Position numbers and translations under genes: made by a program. This document shows positions 9,139 to 18,152 of a DNA stretch of 64,000 nt, piece by piece. How positions within the stretch are numbered: position 1 is the stretch's first letter; each line of letters begins with the position of its first letter. Source of the stretch: Clostridiales bacterium (GTDB taxonomy: Bacteria; Bacillota; Clostridia; Christensenellales; UBA1242). The notes beneath the pieces are model-generated. The model was not told the DNA's origin and made no database searches. It worked only from the letters and a program-made list of their open reading frames with translations. Location: contig DOEE01000003.1 of NCBI GenBank assembly GCA_003524095.1, positions 62,001 through 126,000 of the forward strand, written 5' to 3'.

Positions 9139-9936
9139 ATGGTAGAATTTTTGGGAAGGATATTTGCAGGAATATTTGGTTCTCATTCGGGGATTGCGAC
9201 GGTTATTATAAGTATGTTTCCACTTATAGAACTCAAAGGTGGAATACCTGTCGGAATGAGCAAGGATTTTTGGGGAGAGTATGCACTTGGTGCAACGGAG
9301 TCGTTCTTTTTGGCACTCTTGGGGAGTTGTCTTGTTGTTCCTATTTTGGCAATAATATTCAAACCAATAATTGAATGGCTCAAGAGAACAAAACTATTCA
9401 AAAAAATTGGTCACATGTTAGACCAAAAAATTAAGAGCCATAGCGAGTCAATTAATAGCAAAACCAAAGACGCAAAGTCCATTGCCAAAAAGACATGGCT
9501 CAAGGCATTATTCATATTTGGATTTGTTGCAGTTCCTTTACCGCTAACTGGTGTCTGGACTGGAACATGTGTGGCAGTTGCTATTGGACTAAAATTTTGG
9601 CAAACAGTGTTGTCAGTTGTCCTTGGTAACATGGTTGCTGGACTAATAATTGCAACAGTTTGTGCAGTTTTTCCAGAATTTACAACAATCTTATTTATAA
9701 TTTTCCTAGTATTTATTTTGTTTATGATAGCTTATACAATTATCAAAAATGCAATTAAAAAGAAAAAAGAAAACGATTCAAAAAATTCGTTACATAATAT
9801 AAGCACGGAAGAAAATTCTTCTAAAGAAATCCAAGTTGAAAGTTCTAACGAAAGCAAAGAGAACTTGATAATCAACGGGAATAATGTTGAAAAAACATCG
9901 CAAAAAGAGTGTCCGAATAACAAGGATAGCAAGTAA
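9139..9936 (+). CDS. Small multidrug-export family (COG2426) membrane protein
   Basis: 265 residues. The signature ELKGGIPVGM near residue 30, between membrane helices, and the PLPLTGVWTGT segment near residue 130 match the Sm_multidrug_ex/COG2426 family of four- to five-helix membrane proteins, whose substrates are not established. A charged amphipathic linker (residues 90-120, Lys-rich) separates two helical halves. After the last helix (about 185-205) there is a 60-residue hydrophilic tail rich in Ser, Asn, Glu and Lys that is not typical of the core family. It is transcribed alone with a terminator after it. Confidence 0.82.
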   Translation: MVEFLGRIFAGIFGSHSGIATVIISMFPLIELKGGIPVGMSKDFWGEYALGATESFFLALLGSCLVVPILAIIFKPIIEWLKRTKLFKKIGHMLDQKIKSHSESINSKTKDAKSIAKKTWLKALFIFGFVAVPLPLTGVWTGTCVAVAIGLKFWQTVLSVVLGNMVAGLIIATVCAVFPEFTTILFIIFLVFILFMIAYTIIKNAIKKKKENDSKNSLHNISTEENSSKEIQVESSNESKENLIINGNNVEKTSQKECPNNKDSK

Positions 9937-9947
9937 ATAATTTTTTT

Positions 9948-10009
9948 AAATAGACGATATCAAAAAGAAATTTTTTGAAAACAAATTTCATAAGGTCGTC
10001 TATTTTTTT
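9948..10009 (+). terminator. Intrinsic terminator with inner hairpin
   Basis: Outer stem AAATAGACGA / TCGTCTATTT, inner GAAATTT / AAATTTC pairing, followed by a run of T. It terminates the COG2426 gene. Confidence 0.8.
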
Positions 10010-10194
10010 GTGCGTATTTATAAGGCAATTAACAATTTAATTTTACAGCAAAACCTATACTTTGTGTCATTAATATATAAATATATGTCACAAACACCTA
10101 TTCTGTTGACAAAATATAATTGCTTATTATGTGATTAAATCAGATATTGTATATGAAAAATATAATTAAGTAGTTGACACGCACAGGAGAAAAT

Positions 10195-10272
10195 ATGAAC
10201 GATTTAGAAAGTGGATTGTCTTATTTAAAAAATTATTTAGCAACTAATTGTTTTTGGCAATATTTAATTTAA
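10195..10272 (+). CDS. Candidate 25-residue small protein or leader peptide
   Basis: A short frame begins at an ATG placed 7 bases after a full AGGAG and encodes 25 residues (starting MNDLESGLSYLKNYL) ending in TAA. It sits in the 460-base gap before the diaminopentanoate-dehydrogenase-like gene, with a further promoter between. The peptide is amphipathic with Leu/Tyr spacing and one Cys near its end. Nothing else proves that it is translated; the ribosome binding site is the main support. The rest of the gap is AT-rich without further features apart from the terminator and promoter listed. Confidence 0.35.
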   Translation: MNDLESGLSYLKNYLATNCFWQYLI

Positions 10273-10334
10273 TATTTTGATTTTTTGAGTTGAGTACTAT
10301 TTTATTAAAAAAGTGAGTATATATATCAAATTAA

Positions 10335-10363
10335 TTGGCAACACATGTAATAATTGTTAAAAT
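10335..10363 (+). promoter_or_regulatory. Promoter of the diaminopentanoate-dehydrogenase-like gene
   Basis: TTGGCA at 10335-10340, 17 bases, TAAAAT at 10358-10363, then 32 bases to the ATG with AGGAGG between. Confidence 0.6.
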
Positions 10364-10395
10364 AATAGTGTCGTTAAGACAAATAGGAGGATGAT

Positions 10396-11430
10396 ATGAG
10401 AAAAGTTAAAGTTGTACAATATGGTTGTGGCAAAATGTCAAAATGGATTTTGAGATATTTGCACGAACATGGAGCAGAAATAGTTGGTGCTATTGATGTT
10501 AATCCAGACATTATTGGTATGGATGTCGGAGATTATGCTGGTTTGGGTGTTAAACTTGGTGTAAAAATTTCGGACAATGCTGACGAAGTATTAGATAATT
10601 GCGATGCAGATGTTGCAATTGTCACCTTATTTTCACTTGTTGAAGAAATTTATCCACATGTTGAAAAATGTGTTGAAAGGGGTATTAATGTAATCACTAC
10701 TTGTGAAGAAGCAATTTATCCAAACACCACAGCATCAAAACTTATTAATCGTCTTGATGCACTTGCAAAAGAAAACAATTGTACTATTACTGGTAGCGGT
10801 ATGCAAGATATTTATTGGATTAACTTTGTTGGTATGGTCGCTGGTGGTTGCAATAGTATCAAAAAAATCAAAGGCGCTTATTCATACAATGTTGATGAAT
10901 ATGGACTTGCACTTGCCAAAGTTCATGGTTGCGATTTGACAGTTGATGAGTTTGAAAAAACTCTTGCTCATCCAAAGGAAGTTATCCCATCATATGCTTG
11001 GAACGCATCCGAAGCACTTGTTTCAAAATTAGGACTCACTCTTAAATCTATAAAACAAGAAAACGTTCCATACACATCAGACAAAAATATTTATTCTGAA
11101 ACTCTTGGAAAAGAAATTGTTGCTGGCAAAGTAATTGGTATGGCTTCAGTTGTAACTATTGAAACTTATCAAGGAATTACAATCGAAGAACAAACAATCG
11201 GTAAGGTTTATGGCCCAGATGACGGAGACCTATGCGATTGGGAAATTGAGGGCGAACCAAATGTTAAATTTAAAGTGGAAAAACCAGCGACTGTTGAACA
11301 TACCTGTGCAACAATTGTTAACAGAATTCCATCACTTCTAAGAGCGCCAGCAGGTTATGTAACTTGTGACCAACTAGAAGAAATTAAGTATATGACTTAT
11401 CCTATGGAAAATTACCTAAATATTGATTAA
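10396..11430 (+). CDS. Dihydrodipicolinate-reductase-like NAD(P)H oxidoreductase (2,4-diaminopentanoate dehydrogenase family)
   Basis: 344 residues. The N-terminus carries a Rossmann motif (VVQYGCGKMSKWILRYL), then DVNPDIIG after the second strand. The middle contains TGSGMQDIYWINF, and the overall layout is that of the Ord/2,4-diaminopentanoate dehydrogenase group, which oxidises diaminopentanoate in clostridial ornithine degradation. The other ornithine-degradation genes (orr, oraE, oraS, ortA, ortB) are absent from the window, so substrate assignment is open. AGGAGG gives a strong ribosome binding site. It is a single-gene unit between its own promoter and a very strong terminator. It is a possible functional partner of the ene-reductase/AcnX operon 3 kb away, but that is inference only. 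Confidence 0.7.
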   Translation: MRKVKVVQYGCGKMSKWILRYLHEHGAEIVGAIDVNPDIIGMDVGDYAGLGVKLGVKISDNADEVLDNCDADVAIVTLFSLVEEIYPHVEKCVERGINVITTCEEAIYPNTTASKLINRLDALAKENNCTITGSGMQDIYWINFVGMVAGGCNSIKKIKGAYSYNVDEYGLALAKVHGCDLTVDEFEKTLAHPKEVIPSYAWNASEALVSKLGLTLKSIKQENVPYTSDKNIYSETLGKEIVAGKVIGMASVVTIETYQGITIEEQTIGKVYGPDDGDLCDWEIEGEPNVKFKVEKPATVEHTCATIVNRIPSLLRAPAGYVTCDQLEEIKYMTYPMENYLNID

Positions 11431-11458
11431 TAACTAATTAAACTTTCTAAAAAATATT

Positions 11459-11494
11459 AAACCCCCATACACCTATTTGGTGTATGGGGGTTTT
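11459..11494 (+). terminator. Very strong intrinsic terminator
   Basis: GC-rich perfect stem AACCCCCATACACC / GGTGTATGGGGGTT with a TATTT loop and trailing T residues. The stretch from here to 11764 has no clear gene; an in-frame tail at 11499-11573 could be a coding relic. Confidence 0.92.
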
Positions 11495-11764
11495 GCTATT
11501 CAACCATTGGGGTTTTCATAAGGTTGAATTCGAAGAATATATTAAAGAAATATTTGATACCTTAGCAAATTAGTAATGTATTTACACAGTAAAATCTATG
11601 GCATTTTCAATTGACAATGAAGCAATCACTAGTTAGACAAGAAACTTGTTTGGAATTATTTTGGGGGCATTAAAATTTGTAGGACAAACAAATGAGTCTT
11701 GCAATTATTTGAAGAATATGTTAAAATACATATAATAAGTACTATGTGAACAAAAAGGAATGTT

Positions 11765-12634
11765 ATGGATAAAGATAATTTAAAGATAGTTAAACAATAT
11801 GTTATGCGAAGAATTGCCGAAAAAAATATTGTGCTTTCGAGAATTTTGTACTCACACAAAGAGAGTTCTAAGATACTTAGATATTGTATTAACAGAAATT
11901 TTGCTGCAGGAACAGTAAGCATGTATGATTCTGTGGAGAGTAATATTAATTTAAATGCAATTTATGATGATATCAGAAATCAAGAAAAGCCACTTGCGCC
12001 ATATAACTATTTTGATTTGGATACGCTTATTGCATATGATAAATATTTGGAAAGCATTATAGATAATATTTATAACAATCGTACCAAAGGTCGTCGCAAC
12101 TATTTTGTTATGGAAGACTTTCAAAAAGCGATTGACATTGACACACCAAACCTTTTTAAAAATACCACTGATCGCAAACTTGTTGGATACTATAACTTAA
12201 CTTGTCCTTTGCAAACTATCAAAGATAAGCACGGCAATTTGACATGCGAGAGAACACCAGCCAAAGCGACTTTTTCCAAACATCATAGCGTTTTGGAATG
12301 TAATAATTTACTTAAACAATATTTGGAAGAAAGACATCCCGATTTGTCCAAAAAAACAGATGATGGCTTTGAAACATTTGAGTTTGAAGGTAGAGAATTT
12401 AATATAATTAGTAGCGACAACTATTTTGATGAACATATGCACCCAATTAAGTATATAGTTGCCGATAGCCAAAGCGGAAACACTAGACTTATGGGTTTTT
12501 TCGATATGAATATGAGAGTATATCATGGGGACTTGTTTGATTTGGATGGCGAGTTGGTTTATGACAAAACTCAAAGTGGTTGTAGTATTTATGGCGAAAG
12601 TGCCACCAATCATTTTGACGGAATGGGTAGATAA
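11765..12634 (+). CDS. Hypothetical protein (289 aa)
   Basis: The ATG follows AAAGGAATGTT. The product is soluble and charged, with no signal peptide or membrane helix. Residues 1-100 are helical and basic; residues 120-289 contain several aromatic/Gly-rich strands, two Cys (CPL, TCER) and His residues (KHHSV, DEHMHP) that could bind metal or be structural. The end reads NHFDGMGR. I do not recognise a family. It has its own upstream TAAAAT-type promoter element and a shared terminator after it, so it is expressed alone. Confidence 0.65.
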   Translation: MDKDNLKIVKQYVMRRIAEKNIVLSRILYSHKESSKILRYCINRNFAAGTVSMYDSVESNINLNAIYDDIRNQEKPLAPYNYFDLDTLIAYDKYLESIIDNIYNNRTKGRRNYFVMEDFQKAIDIDTPNLFKNTTDRKLVGYYNLTCPLQTIKDKHGNLTCERTPAKATFSKHHSVLECNNLLKQYLEERHPDLSKKTDDGFETFEFEGREFNIISSDNYFDEHMHPIKYIVADSQSGNTRLMGFFDMNMRVYHGDLFDLDGELVYDKTQSGCSIYGESATNHFDGMGR

Positions 12635-12640
12635 AAAATA

Positions 12641-12696
12641 AAAGTAAATAATCATAATGACTGAGAATATAGTCAAATGGATTATTTACTTTTTTT
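12641..12696. terminator. Bidirectional intrinsic terminator
   Basis: Stem AAAGTAAATAATC / GATTATTTACTTT with an inner GACT/AGTC hairpin and T-runs on both strands, between the convergent 289-aa gene and asnS. Confidence 0.85.
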
Positions 12697-12700
12697 GTGC

Positions 12701-14080
12701 TTAGAAATTACAATTTTTTGGGGTTCTTGGGAATGGAAGAACATCACGAATATTTGAAGCGCCAGTAATGTACATAATGAATCTATCAAAACCCATTCCA
12801 AATCCGCTATGTTTAACCGAACCGAATTTTCTTAGGTTTAGATACCACCAATAGTCTTGTTCGTTTAAGCCTAGTTCATGGATTCTTTCGAGTAATTTAT
12901 CATAATTTTCTTCTCTTTCGCTTGCTCCACAAAGTTCGCCAATGCCCGGAACTAATAAGTCGGTAGCCTTAACAGTCTTTCCGTCGTCATTGAGTTTCAT
13001 ATAGAATGCTTTGATTTCCTTTGGATAATCATAGACAAATACTGGGCGATGATAAACTTTTTCGGTTAAGAATTTTTCGTGTTCAGTTTGAATATCTGCA
13101 CCCCAACTAACTTTAAATTCGAATTGGTCATTGTGTTTTTCTAGTTCGGCAATTGCATCGGTGTAGGTAACTCTTGCAAAGTCGCTAGTTGCTACGTGTT
13201 TTAGTTTTTCTATAAGTCCGTGTTCAACAAAACTATCAAAGAACTTGAGTTCGTCTGGACATTTTTCAAATATATAGTTAATAACACTCTTGACCATGCC
13301 TTCCATTACATCCATATTATCTTCAAGTTCAGCAAAAGCCATTTCAGGTTCAATATGCCAAAATTCATTGACATGTTTGACAGTGTTGCTGTTTTCTGCT
13401 CTAAAAGATGGGCCGAAAGTATATATATTTCCCATTGCCAATGCAAACGCTTCGCCTTCAAGTTGACAAGAAGGGGACAAGAATACTTTTTTGCCAAACA
13501 ATTCGTCTTCGGGTTTTAGTTTTAGACCAGCATAAATATCTTGAGTACTAACCTTAAATAATTCGCCAGCACCTTCGCAATCTGACGATGTAAGAAGTGG
13601 GGCATGAACATAAACAAATCCAAGATTATTAAAGTAACTATGCAAGGCATAAGCTGCTTCGCTACGAACTCTAAAAATTGCATTAAATAAATTTGTTCTT
13701 GGTCTTAGATATGCTTGTTCTCTCAAAAATTCAAGCGAATGACCTTTCTTTTGCAAAGGATAAGTACTGTCGGTTGCACAAATTACTTCAATGCTTGTTG
13801 CATTGATTTCATATGGTTGCTTGTTGTTTGGAGTAACAACAATAGTTCCTTCAACCTTAATAGAAGAACCCGCATTAAGCTTTGCTATACTATCATAATT
13901 GGATATTTTGTTGGCATCAAAAACCACTTGTGCGCCCTTGAAACTTGTTCCGTCGTTAAGGTCTATAAATCCAAATGACTTGACATCTCTAACACTTCTA
14001 ACCCAGCCAGCAACTGTTACAGGCTTGGTGTCAAACGAAGCATATTCTTTATTTAATTTTGCAATATCTAATTTTTTCAT
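12701..14080 (-). CDS. asnS: Asparaginyl-tRNA synthetase
   Basis: 459 residues, a normal length for class IIb AsnRS. The N-terminal OB-fold anticodon-binding domain covers residues 1-110 (VAGWVRSVRDVKSFGFIDLNDG). Class II motif 2 is represented by PSFRAENSNTVKHVNEFWHIEPE and motif 3 by GFGMGFDRFIMYITG near the C-terminus. It charges tRNA-Asn with asparagine. The ribosome binding site is GGAGAG. A plausible promoter lies about 25 bases upstream. I looked for a T-box leader and did not find one. Confidence 0.95.
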   Translation of the reverse strand: MKKLDIAKLNKEYASFDTKPVTVAGWVRSVRDVKSFGFIDLNDGTSFKGAQVVFDANKISNYDSIAKLNAGSSIKVEGTIVVTPNNKQPYEINATSIEVICATDSTYPLQKKGHSLEFLREQAYLRPRTNLFNAIFRVRSEAAYALHSYFNNLGFVYVHAPLLTSSDCEGAGELFKVSTQDIYAGLKLKPEDELFGKKVFLSPSCQLEGEAFALAMGNIYTFGPSFRAENSNTVKHVNEFWHIEPEMAFAELEDNMDVMEGMVKSVINYIFEKCPDELKFFDSFVEHGLIEKLKHVATSDFARVTYTDAIAELEKHNDQFEFKVSWGADIQTEHEKFLTEKVYHRPVFVYDYPKEIKAFYMKLNDDGKTVKATDLLVPGIGELCGASEREENYDKLLERIHELGLNEQDYWWYLNLRKFGSVKHSGFGMGFDRFIMYITGASNIRDVLPFPRTPKNCNF

Positions 14081-14107
14081 ATTTTCTCTCCAAAGTAATT
14101 ACATGTT

Positions 14108-14136
14108 AGTATATAACATTTTTTGTGTAATTGCAA
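14108..14136 (-). promoter_or_regulatory. asnS promoter
   Basis: Read on the reverse strand: TTGCAA (14136-14131), 17 bases, TATACT (14113-14108), close upstream of the asnS ribosome binding site. Confidence 0.55.
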
Positions 14137-14337
14137 ATATTTTTTTTGGTAACTCCCAAAATAATATATGTACCAAGATTTTTATTTTTAAAACACCGCT
14201 TAAGATGTTGACTTTAACAAAAAACTTGTGTTTAATTTGGATATTATTAGCAATTTATATATTATTTACTCAAAATATTTGACAAAATTTACAAAAAAAA
14301 TTAATCTTAAAGTGTAAAAATATTAAGGAGAATATCT

Positions 14338-16386
14338 ATGGAAAAAAAATACGAGCCTTTGATGACCCCATGGAAAATTGGCAATGTCGAAATAAAAAAT
14401 AGAATTGTTATGTGTCCAATGGGTGGAACGTCACTTTTTGGCTGGATGGAACGAAATCATTTTGACAAAGAATCTGCCAATTTTTTTCTTGATAAGGCAA
14501 AAAATAATGTCGGACTAATTATCCCCGGCATTGCGCCTTTGAGAGATACTATGCTAGGTCGCTGGCTATATCAAAACAAGAGAATGTTCAAAGAACTCAA
14601 GGAATACATGAAGGAAGTTCACAAATATGGTGCTAAATTATTTGTGCAATTGACTGCAGGATTTGGAAGGTCTTTTGCTATCACAAATCCGCTTGTGCCA
14701 TTCCTAAAAAACAAATTTTTGGGTGCATTAATTAAGCCGATAATTGACATTAGTTACATTTGTGCATCTCCTAGTGAAATTACTTCTCGTTGGGCAGAAG
14801 GTGTTAAATGTAGAGCGCTTACAAACAAAGAAATCAAACAGATGATTTTTGCCTTCGCTGAAACGTCAAGGCTACTCAAGGAAGCCGGTGTTGATGGTGT
14901 GGAAGTTCACGCTGTTCACGAAGGATATTTGCTTGACCAATTTACATTGAAATACACTAATCATCGTACTGATGAATATGGTGGCAGTTTTGAGAATAGA
15001 TATCGTTTCCCAGTAGAAGTTGTCAAGGCTATTAAGGAAGTCTGCGGAGAAGATTTTCCTGTTTCTTTGAGATATTCTGTTATAAGCAAGACGAAAGGCT
15101 TGTGTGAAGGTGCTGTTCCGGGTGAGAAGTACAAAGAAGTTGGTCGTGACATGGCAGAAAGCGAAAAGGCGGTCAAATATTTGGAAGATGCTGGATATGA
15201 TATGCTTAACTGCGACAACGGAACTTATGATGCTTGGTATTGGGCGCATCCACCAGCTTATATGCCTACAAACTGTAATTTGGAAGATGTTAGCCACATC
15301 AAACAATTTGTAAATATTCCAGTTGTTTGTGCTGGTAGAATGACTCCCGAAATTGGTGCAAAGGCTATTAAGGAAAAGAAAATTGATGCAATGGGTGTTG
15401 CAAGACAGTTCTTGGTTGATGGTGCATGGGTTACAAAATTAATTAATGGCAAAGAAGAAGATATTCAACCTTGTATTTGTTGTCACAATGGTTGTTTTGC
15501 AATGGCGCACTACAAAGGTGTTGCTAATGACGAAAGTCTAAATGAAGCAAAACATATGGCAAGATGTGCCTTGAATCCAGTTACAATGAATGGCGGAAGA
15601 TTTGTAATCAAACCAGCCAAAAAGACAAAAAATGTCGCAGTCATCGGTGGCGGAATTGGTGGGATGGAATGTGCTAGAATTCTAACACTTCGTGGACACA
15701 AAGTCACAATTTACGAAAAGTCGGGAGTTCTTGGTGGAGTATTTATTCCTGCATCAAATTTTGACTTTAAGGAAAATGACAAACGCCTTATTGAATGGTA
15801 CAAAAAACAAATTAAAGATTTGAAAATCAAAGTTAAATTAAATACAGAGATTTCGGATATATCCACGCTTGATGCAGACGAAGTGGTAATTGCCACTGGT
15901 GCTGTTGCAAGAAAACTTAGAATGCCAAATGCCGAACGATGTATTGATGCTGTAGATTATCTAAATGGCAAGGAAGTGGGTAAGAATGTTGTTATAATCG
16001 GTGGCGGACTTACTGGTTGCGAAATCGCTTATGACTTGCATCTCAAAGGCAAAAAACCTGTAATTGTCGAAGCAAAACAAGACTTGATGGCAGTTAGGGG
16101 ATTATGTCTTGCTAACTCAAGTTATCTAAGAGATTATTTCAAAGCATACAAAGTTCCAGTCTATCTAGAAAGCAAAGTTTGTGAAATCTCAGACAAAAAA
16201 GTTAGAATTGAAACCAAAGACGGACAAACTTGGATTGACGCTGACGATATAATTTTGGCAATTGGATACAATCCAAATCCACTTTCAAAAGAAAACAAAC
16301 ACGTTCACATCGTTGGTGATGCTTATAGTGTAGGAAACCTAAGAACTGTCGTTTGGCGTGCTTGGGAAGTTGCCGAAAAAATTTAA
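14338..16386 (+). CDS. Old-yellow-enzyme/2,4-dienoyl-CoA-reductase-type ene-reductase with Fe-S and FAD/NAD domains
   Basis: 682 residues in the three-part layout of enoate and 2,4-dienoyl-CoA reductases. An FMN TIM barrel comes first, with PWKIGNVEIKNRIVMCPMGG, the catalytic-site EVHAVHEGYLLDQF, and YGGSFENRYRF. A [4Fe-4S] cysteine cluster follows (CICCHNGC and a fourth Cys in ARCALNP). FAD and NAD(P) Rossmann domains follow with VIGGGIGGMECARIL and VVIIGGGLTGCEIAYDL. Members reduce activated carbon-carbon double bonds with NAD(P)H in anaerobes. GGAG lies before the ATG. Only 18 bases separate it from the aconitase-X large subunit gene, so a dehydration product of AcnX is the natural candidate substrate, by inference. 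Confidence 0.9.
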   Translation: MEKKYEPLMTPWKIGNVEIKNRIVMCPMGGTSLFGWMERNHFDKESANFFLDKAKNNVGLIIPGIAPLRDTMLGRWLYQNKRMFKELKEYMKEVHKYGAKLFVQLTAGFGRSFAITNPLVPFLKNKFLGALIKPIIDISYICASPSEITSRWAEGVKCRALTNKEIKQMIFAFAETSRLLKEAGVDGVEVHAVHEGYLLDQFTLKYTNHRTDEYGGSFENRYRFPVEVVKAIKEVCGEDFPVSLRYSVISKTKGLCEGAVPGEKYKEVGRDMAESEKAVKYLEDAGYDMLNCDNGTYDAWYWAHPPAYMPTNCNLEDVSHIKQFVNIPVVCAGRMTPEIGAKAIKEKKIDAMGVARQFLVDGAWVTKLINGKEEDIQPCICCHNGCFAMAHYKGVANDESLNEAKHMARCALNPVTMNGGRFVIKPAKKTKNVAVIGGGIGGMECARILTLRGHKVTIYEKSGVLGGVFIPASNFDFKENDKRLIEWYKKQIKDLKIKVKLNTEISDISTLDADEVVIATGAVARKLRMPNAERCIDAVDYLNGKEVGKNVVIIGGGLTGCEIAYDLHLKGKKPVIVEAKQDLMAVRGLCLANSSYLRDYFKAYKVPVYLESKVCEISDKKVRIETKDGQTWIDADDIILAIGYNPNPLSKENKHVHIVGDAYSVGNLRTVVWRAWEVAEKI

Positions 16387-16404
16387 TTATTATAGGAGAT
16401 AAAT

Positions 16405-17679
16405 ATGAAATTAACACAAGAAGAAAAGGGTATTCTTGCTGGTTCTCAAGGCGAAACTATGGCTAAGATTATGAAAACTGTGGTTGATTTTGGTAATGTA
16501 TTTGGTGCTACAAAATTAGTGCCTATCACTCATGCAAGCCACTTTGTTACTTCGTTTGGAATCGGACTTTTGAAACCTCTTTTTAGAACAATGGATGAAA
16601 TTATTGATGCTGGAATCAAGACAAAAGAACCTTTTACAGTTGACCCACGTCCAATAGATTATACAAATGTCAAATGTAATTTGTTAAACAAACTTGTTTT
16701 TAGCAAAATTATGTACAAAGAACAATCAAGATACGAAGAACAACTCAAAAAAATCGGTCTCAAAGATGACAAGAGTTTTACTTGTACTTGTTACTTTGAA
16801 GAAGTTGGAAATCTTCCAAAAAAGGGAGATATACTAGGCTGGGCAGAAAGTTCGGCAGTTGTATATGCAAACTCTGTTTTGGGTGCTAGATGCAATAGAA
16901 ATAGTGGAATGTTAGACTTGTTCTCGGCTATTATCGGCAAAGTTCCCGAATTTGGACTTCTTACTGACGAAGGCAGAAAGGCTGATTGGATTATTGACAT
17001 TCAAACAAGCAAACTTCCAGAAGCACAAATTTTGGGTAGTGCTATTGGACTTAAGGTTATGGAAGACGTGCCATATGTCAAAGGACTAGACAAATTCTTA
17101 GGAAACGAACTTACTGATGATGTCAAGGCTTATCTTAAGGACTTTGGTGCAGCAACTGCATCAAATGGAGCTGTTGGACTTTATCATATTGATGGTCTTA
17201 CACCCGAAGCCAAAGAATTAGGCAAAAAACTTATCAAAAAAGATGCAAAAGTTTATACAATTACAGATAGAGAACTTGAAAAAGTTTATAAGTCCTATCC
17301 AGTTTTGTGGAAGAATATTAATGCAAAGCCAAGTCTTTGTTTCATAGGTTGTCCACATCTTAGTAAATCCCAATTAGAATCTTGGGCAAATAATATTTTG
17401 GAAGGATTAAAAAATAACGGAAGAACAAAAGTTACAACAAGAACAATCCTTACAACAAGTCCACAAATTGCTGACAAGTTCAGAGAAACTGATTTGTGCA
17501 AGAAACTTTATAAAGCGGGAGTTAAGGTAAGCAGTATTTGTCCTCTTATGTACACAAACAATCCATTGGCAGGCAAAAAACCTATTATTACTTGTTCTAA
17601 TAAATTGCGTACTTATTCATCTTCAAGATTCTACAAATCTGATGATATTTTGAAAATAATCACAGGGGGTAACTTATGA
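16405..17679 (+). CDS. Aconitase X large (catalytic) subunit, DUF521
   Basis: 424 residues. The family traits visible are the N-terminal LTQEEKGILAGSQGETMAKIMK, the substrate loop GARCNRNSGMLDLFSAIIGKVPEFG, and the Fe-S cysteine motif FIGCPHLS, with further Cys in SSICPLMYTNN and ITCSNKLRTY. Characterised AcnX proteins are hydro-lyases: cis-3-hydroxy-L-proline dehydratase in bacteria and phosphomevalonate dehydratase in archaea. The gene overlaps the small-subunit gene by 4 bases (ATGA), so the two are coupled as expected for a heterodimer. The substrate here is not evident; the pairing with an ene-reductase is unusual. Confidence 0.88.
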   Translation: MKLTQEEKGILAGSQGETMAKIMKTVVDFGNVFGATKLVPITHASHFVTSFGIGLLKPLFRTMDEIIDAGIKTKEPFTVDPRPIDYTNVKCNLLNKLVFSKIMYKEQSRYEEQLKKIGLKDDKSFTCTCYFEEVGNLPKKGDILGWAESSAVVYANSVLGARCNRNSGMLDLFSAIIGKVPEFGLLTDEGRKADWIIDIQTSKLPEAQILGSAIGLKVMEDVPYVKGLDKFLGNELTDDVKAYLKDFGAATASNGAVGLYHIDGLTPEAKELGKKLIKKDAKVYTITDRELEKVYKSYPVLWKNINAKPSLCFIGCPHLSKSQLESWANNILEGLKNNGRTKVTTRTILTTSPQIADKFRETDLCKKLYKAGVKVSSICPLMYTNNPLAGKKPIITCSNKLRTYSSSRFYKSDDILKIITGGNL

Positions 17680-18125
17680 AAAAATTTAGCGGTAGAGTAA
17701 TCGCTGGAGGCAAACTTACTGGTGAAGCAATTGTAAGTCATCAAGGTGTTAATACTCTTGCAACTTTTCAAAAAAGTGCATTAAAGAATGCAAAAAAAGT
17801 TATAAGTTCCGACCAAAACAACCCAGACCTATACAAAAAAGTCTTGACAGGCAAGATTCTTTGTTTGCCAAAGACAATAGGTTCAACTACTGGTGGACTT
17901 GTTATTCAAACAATCTGTTCAATGGGAATTAATCCTAGTGCAATGTTATTTAGCGAAAGTATAGATAGTCTTGCCGCTTCAGGGATTATTCTTGCAAGAA
18001 ATTGGGAAGATAGCAAAATTATCGCTATTGACAACTTGGGCGAAAAATTCTTGAAATATGTAAGTTCTGGTGACACAATTACGATTGAAGAAGACGGAAC
18101 GGTTGTTGTCGACAAGAAAGAATAG
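17676..18125 (+). CDS. Aconitase X small (swivel) subunit, DUF126
   Basis: 149 residues matching the swivelling domain that completes the AcnX active site. KFSGRVIAGGKLTGEAIVS lies at the N-terminus. The central TIGSTTGGLVIQTICSMGINPSAMLF corresponds to the family's conserved Gly/Ser loop, in which the Ser of GSTTG is the expected active-site residue. The C-terminal GDTITIEEDGTVVV closes the barrel. It is translated with the large subunit through an overlapping start. The operon ends here; the next gene begins 27 bases later. Confidence 0.88.
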   Translation: MKKFSGRVIAGGKLTGEAIVSHQGVNTLATFQKSALKNAKKVISSDQNNPDLYKKVLTGKILCLPKTIGSTTGGLVIQTICSMGINPSAMLFSESIDSLAASGIILARNWEDSKIIAIDNLGEKFLKYVSSGDTITIEEDGTVVVDKKE

Positions 18126-18152
18126 ACTTTAAGTATCAAATGTGGTTGTTAT

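Noticed and set aside
10174..10179. TTGACA close to the AGGAG of the 25-residue frame, as a promoter.
   Set aside because: There is no -10 element at a workable distance before the start codon.
11499..11573. In-frame tail reading HKVEFEEYIKEIFDTLAN.
   Set aside because: It looks like a coding relic but has no start, no upstream frame beyond the terminator and no support; not listed as a gene.
14081..14337. T-box leader upstream of asnS.
   Set aside because: No T-box sequence, specifier loop or antiterminator in the region; only a plain promoter.
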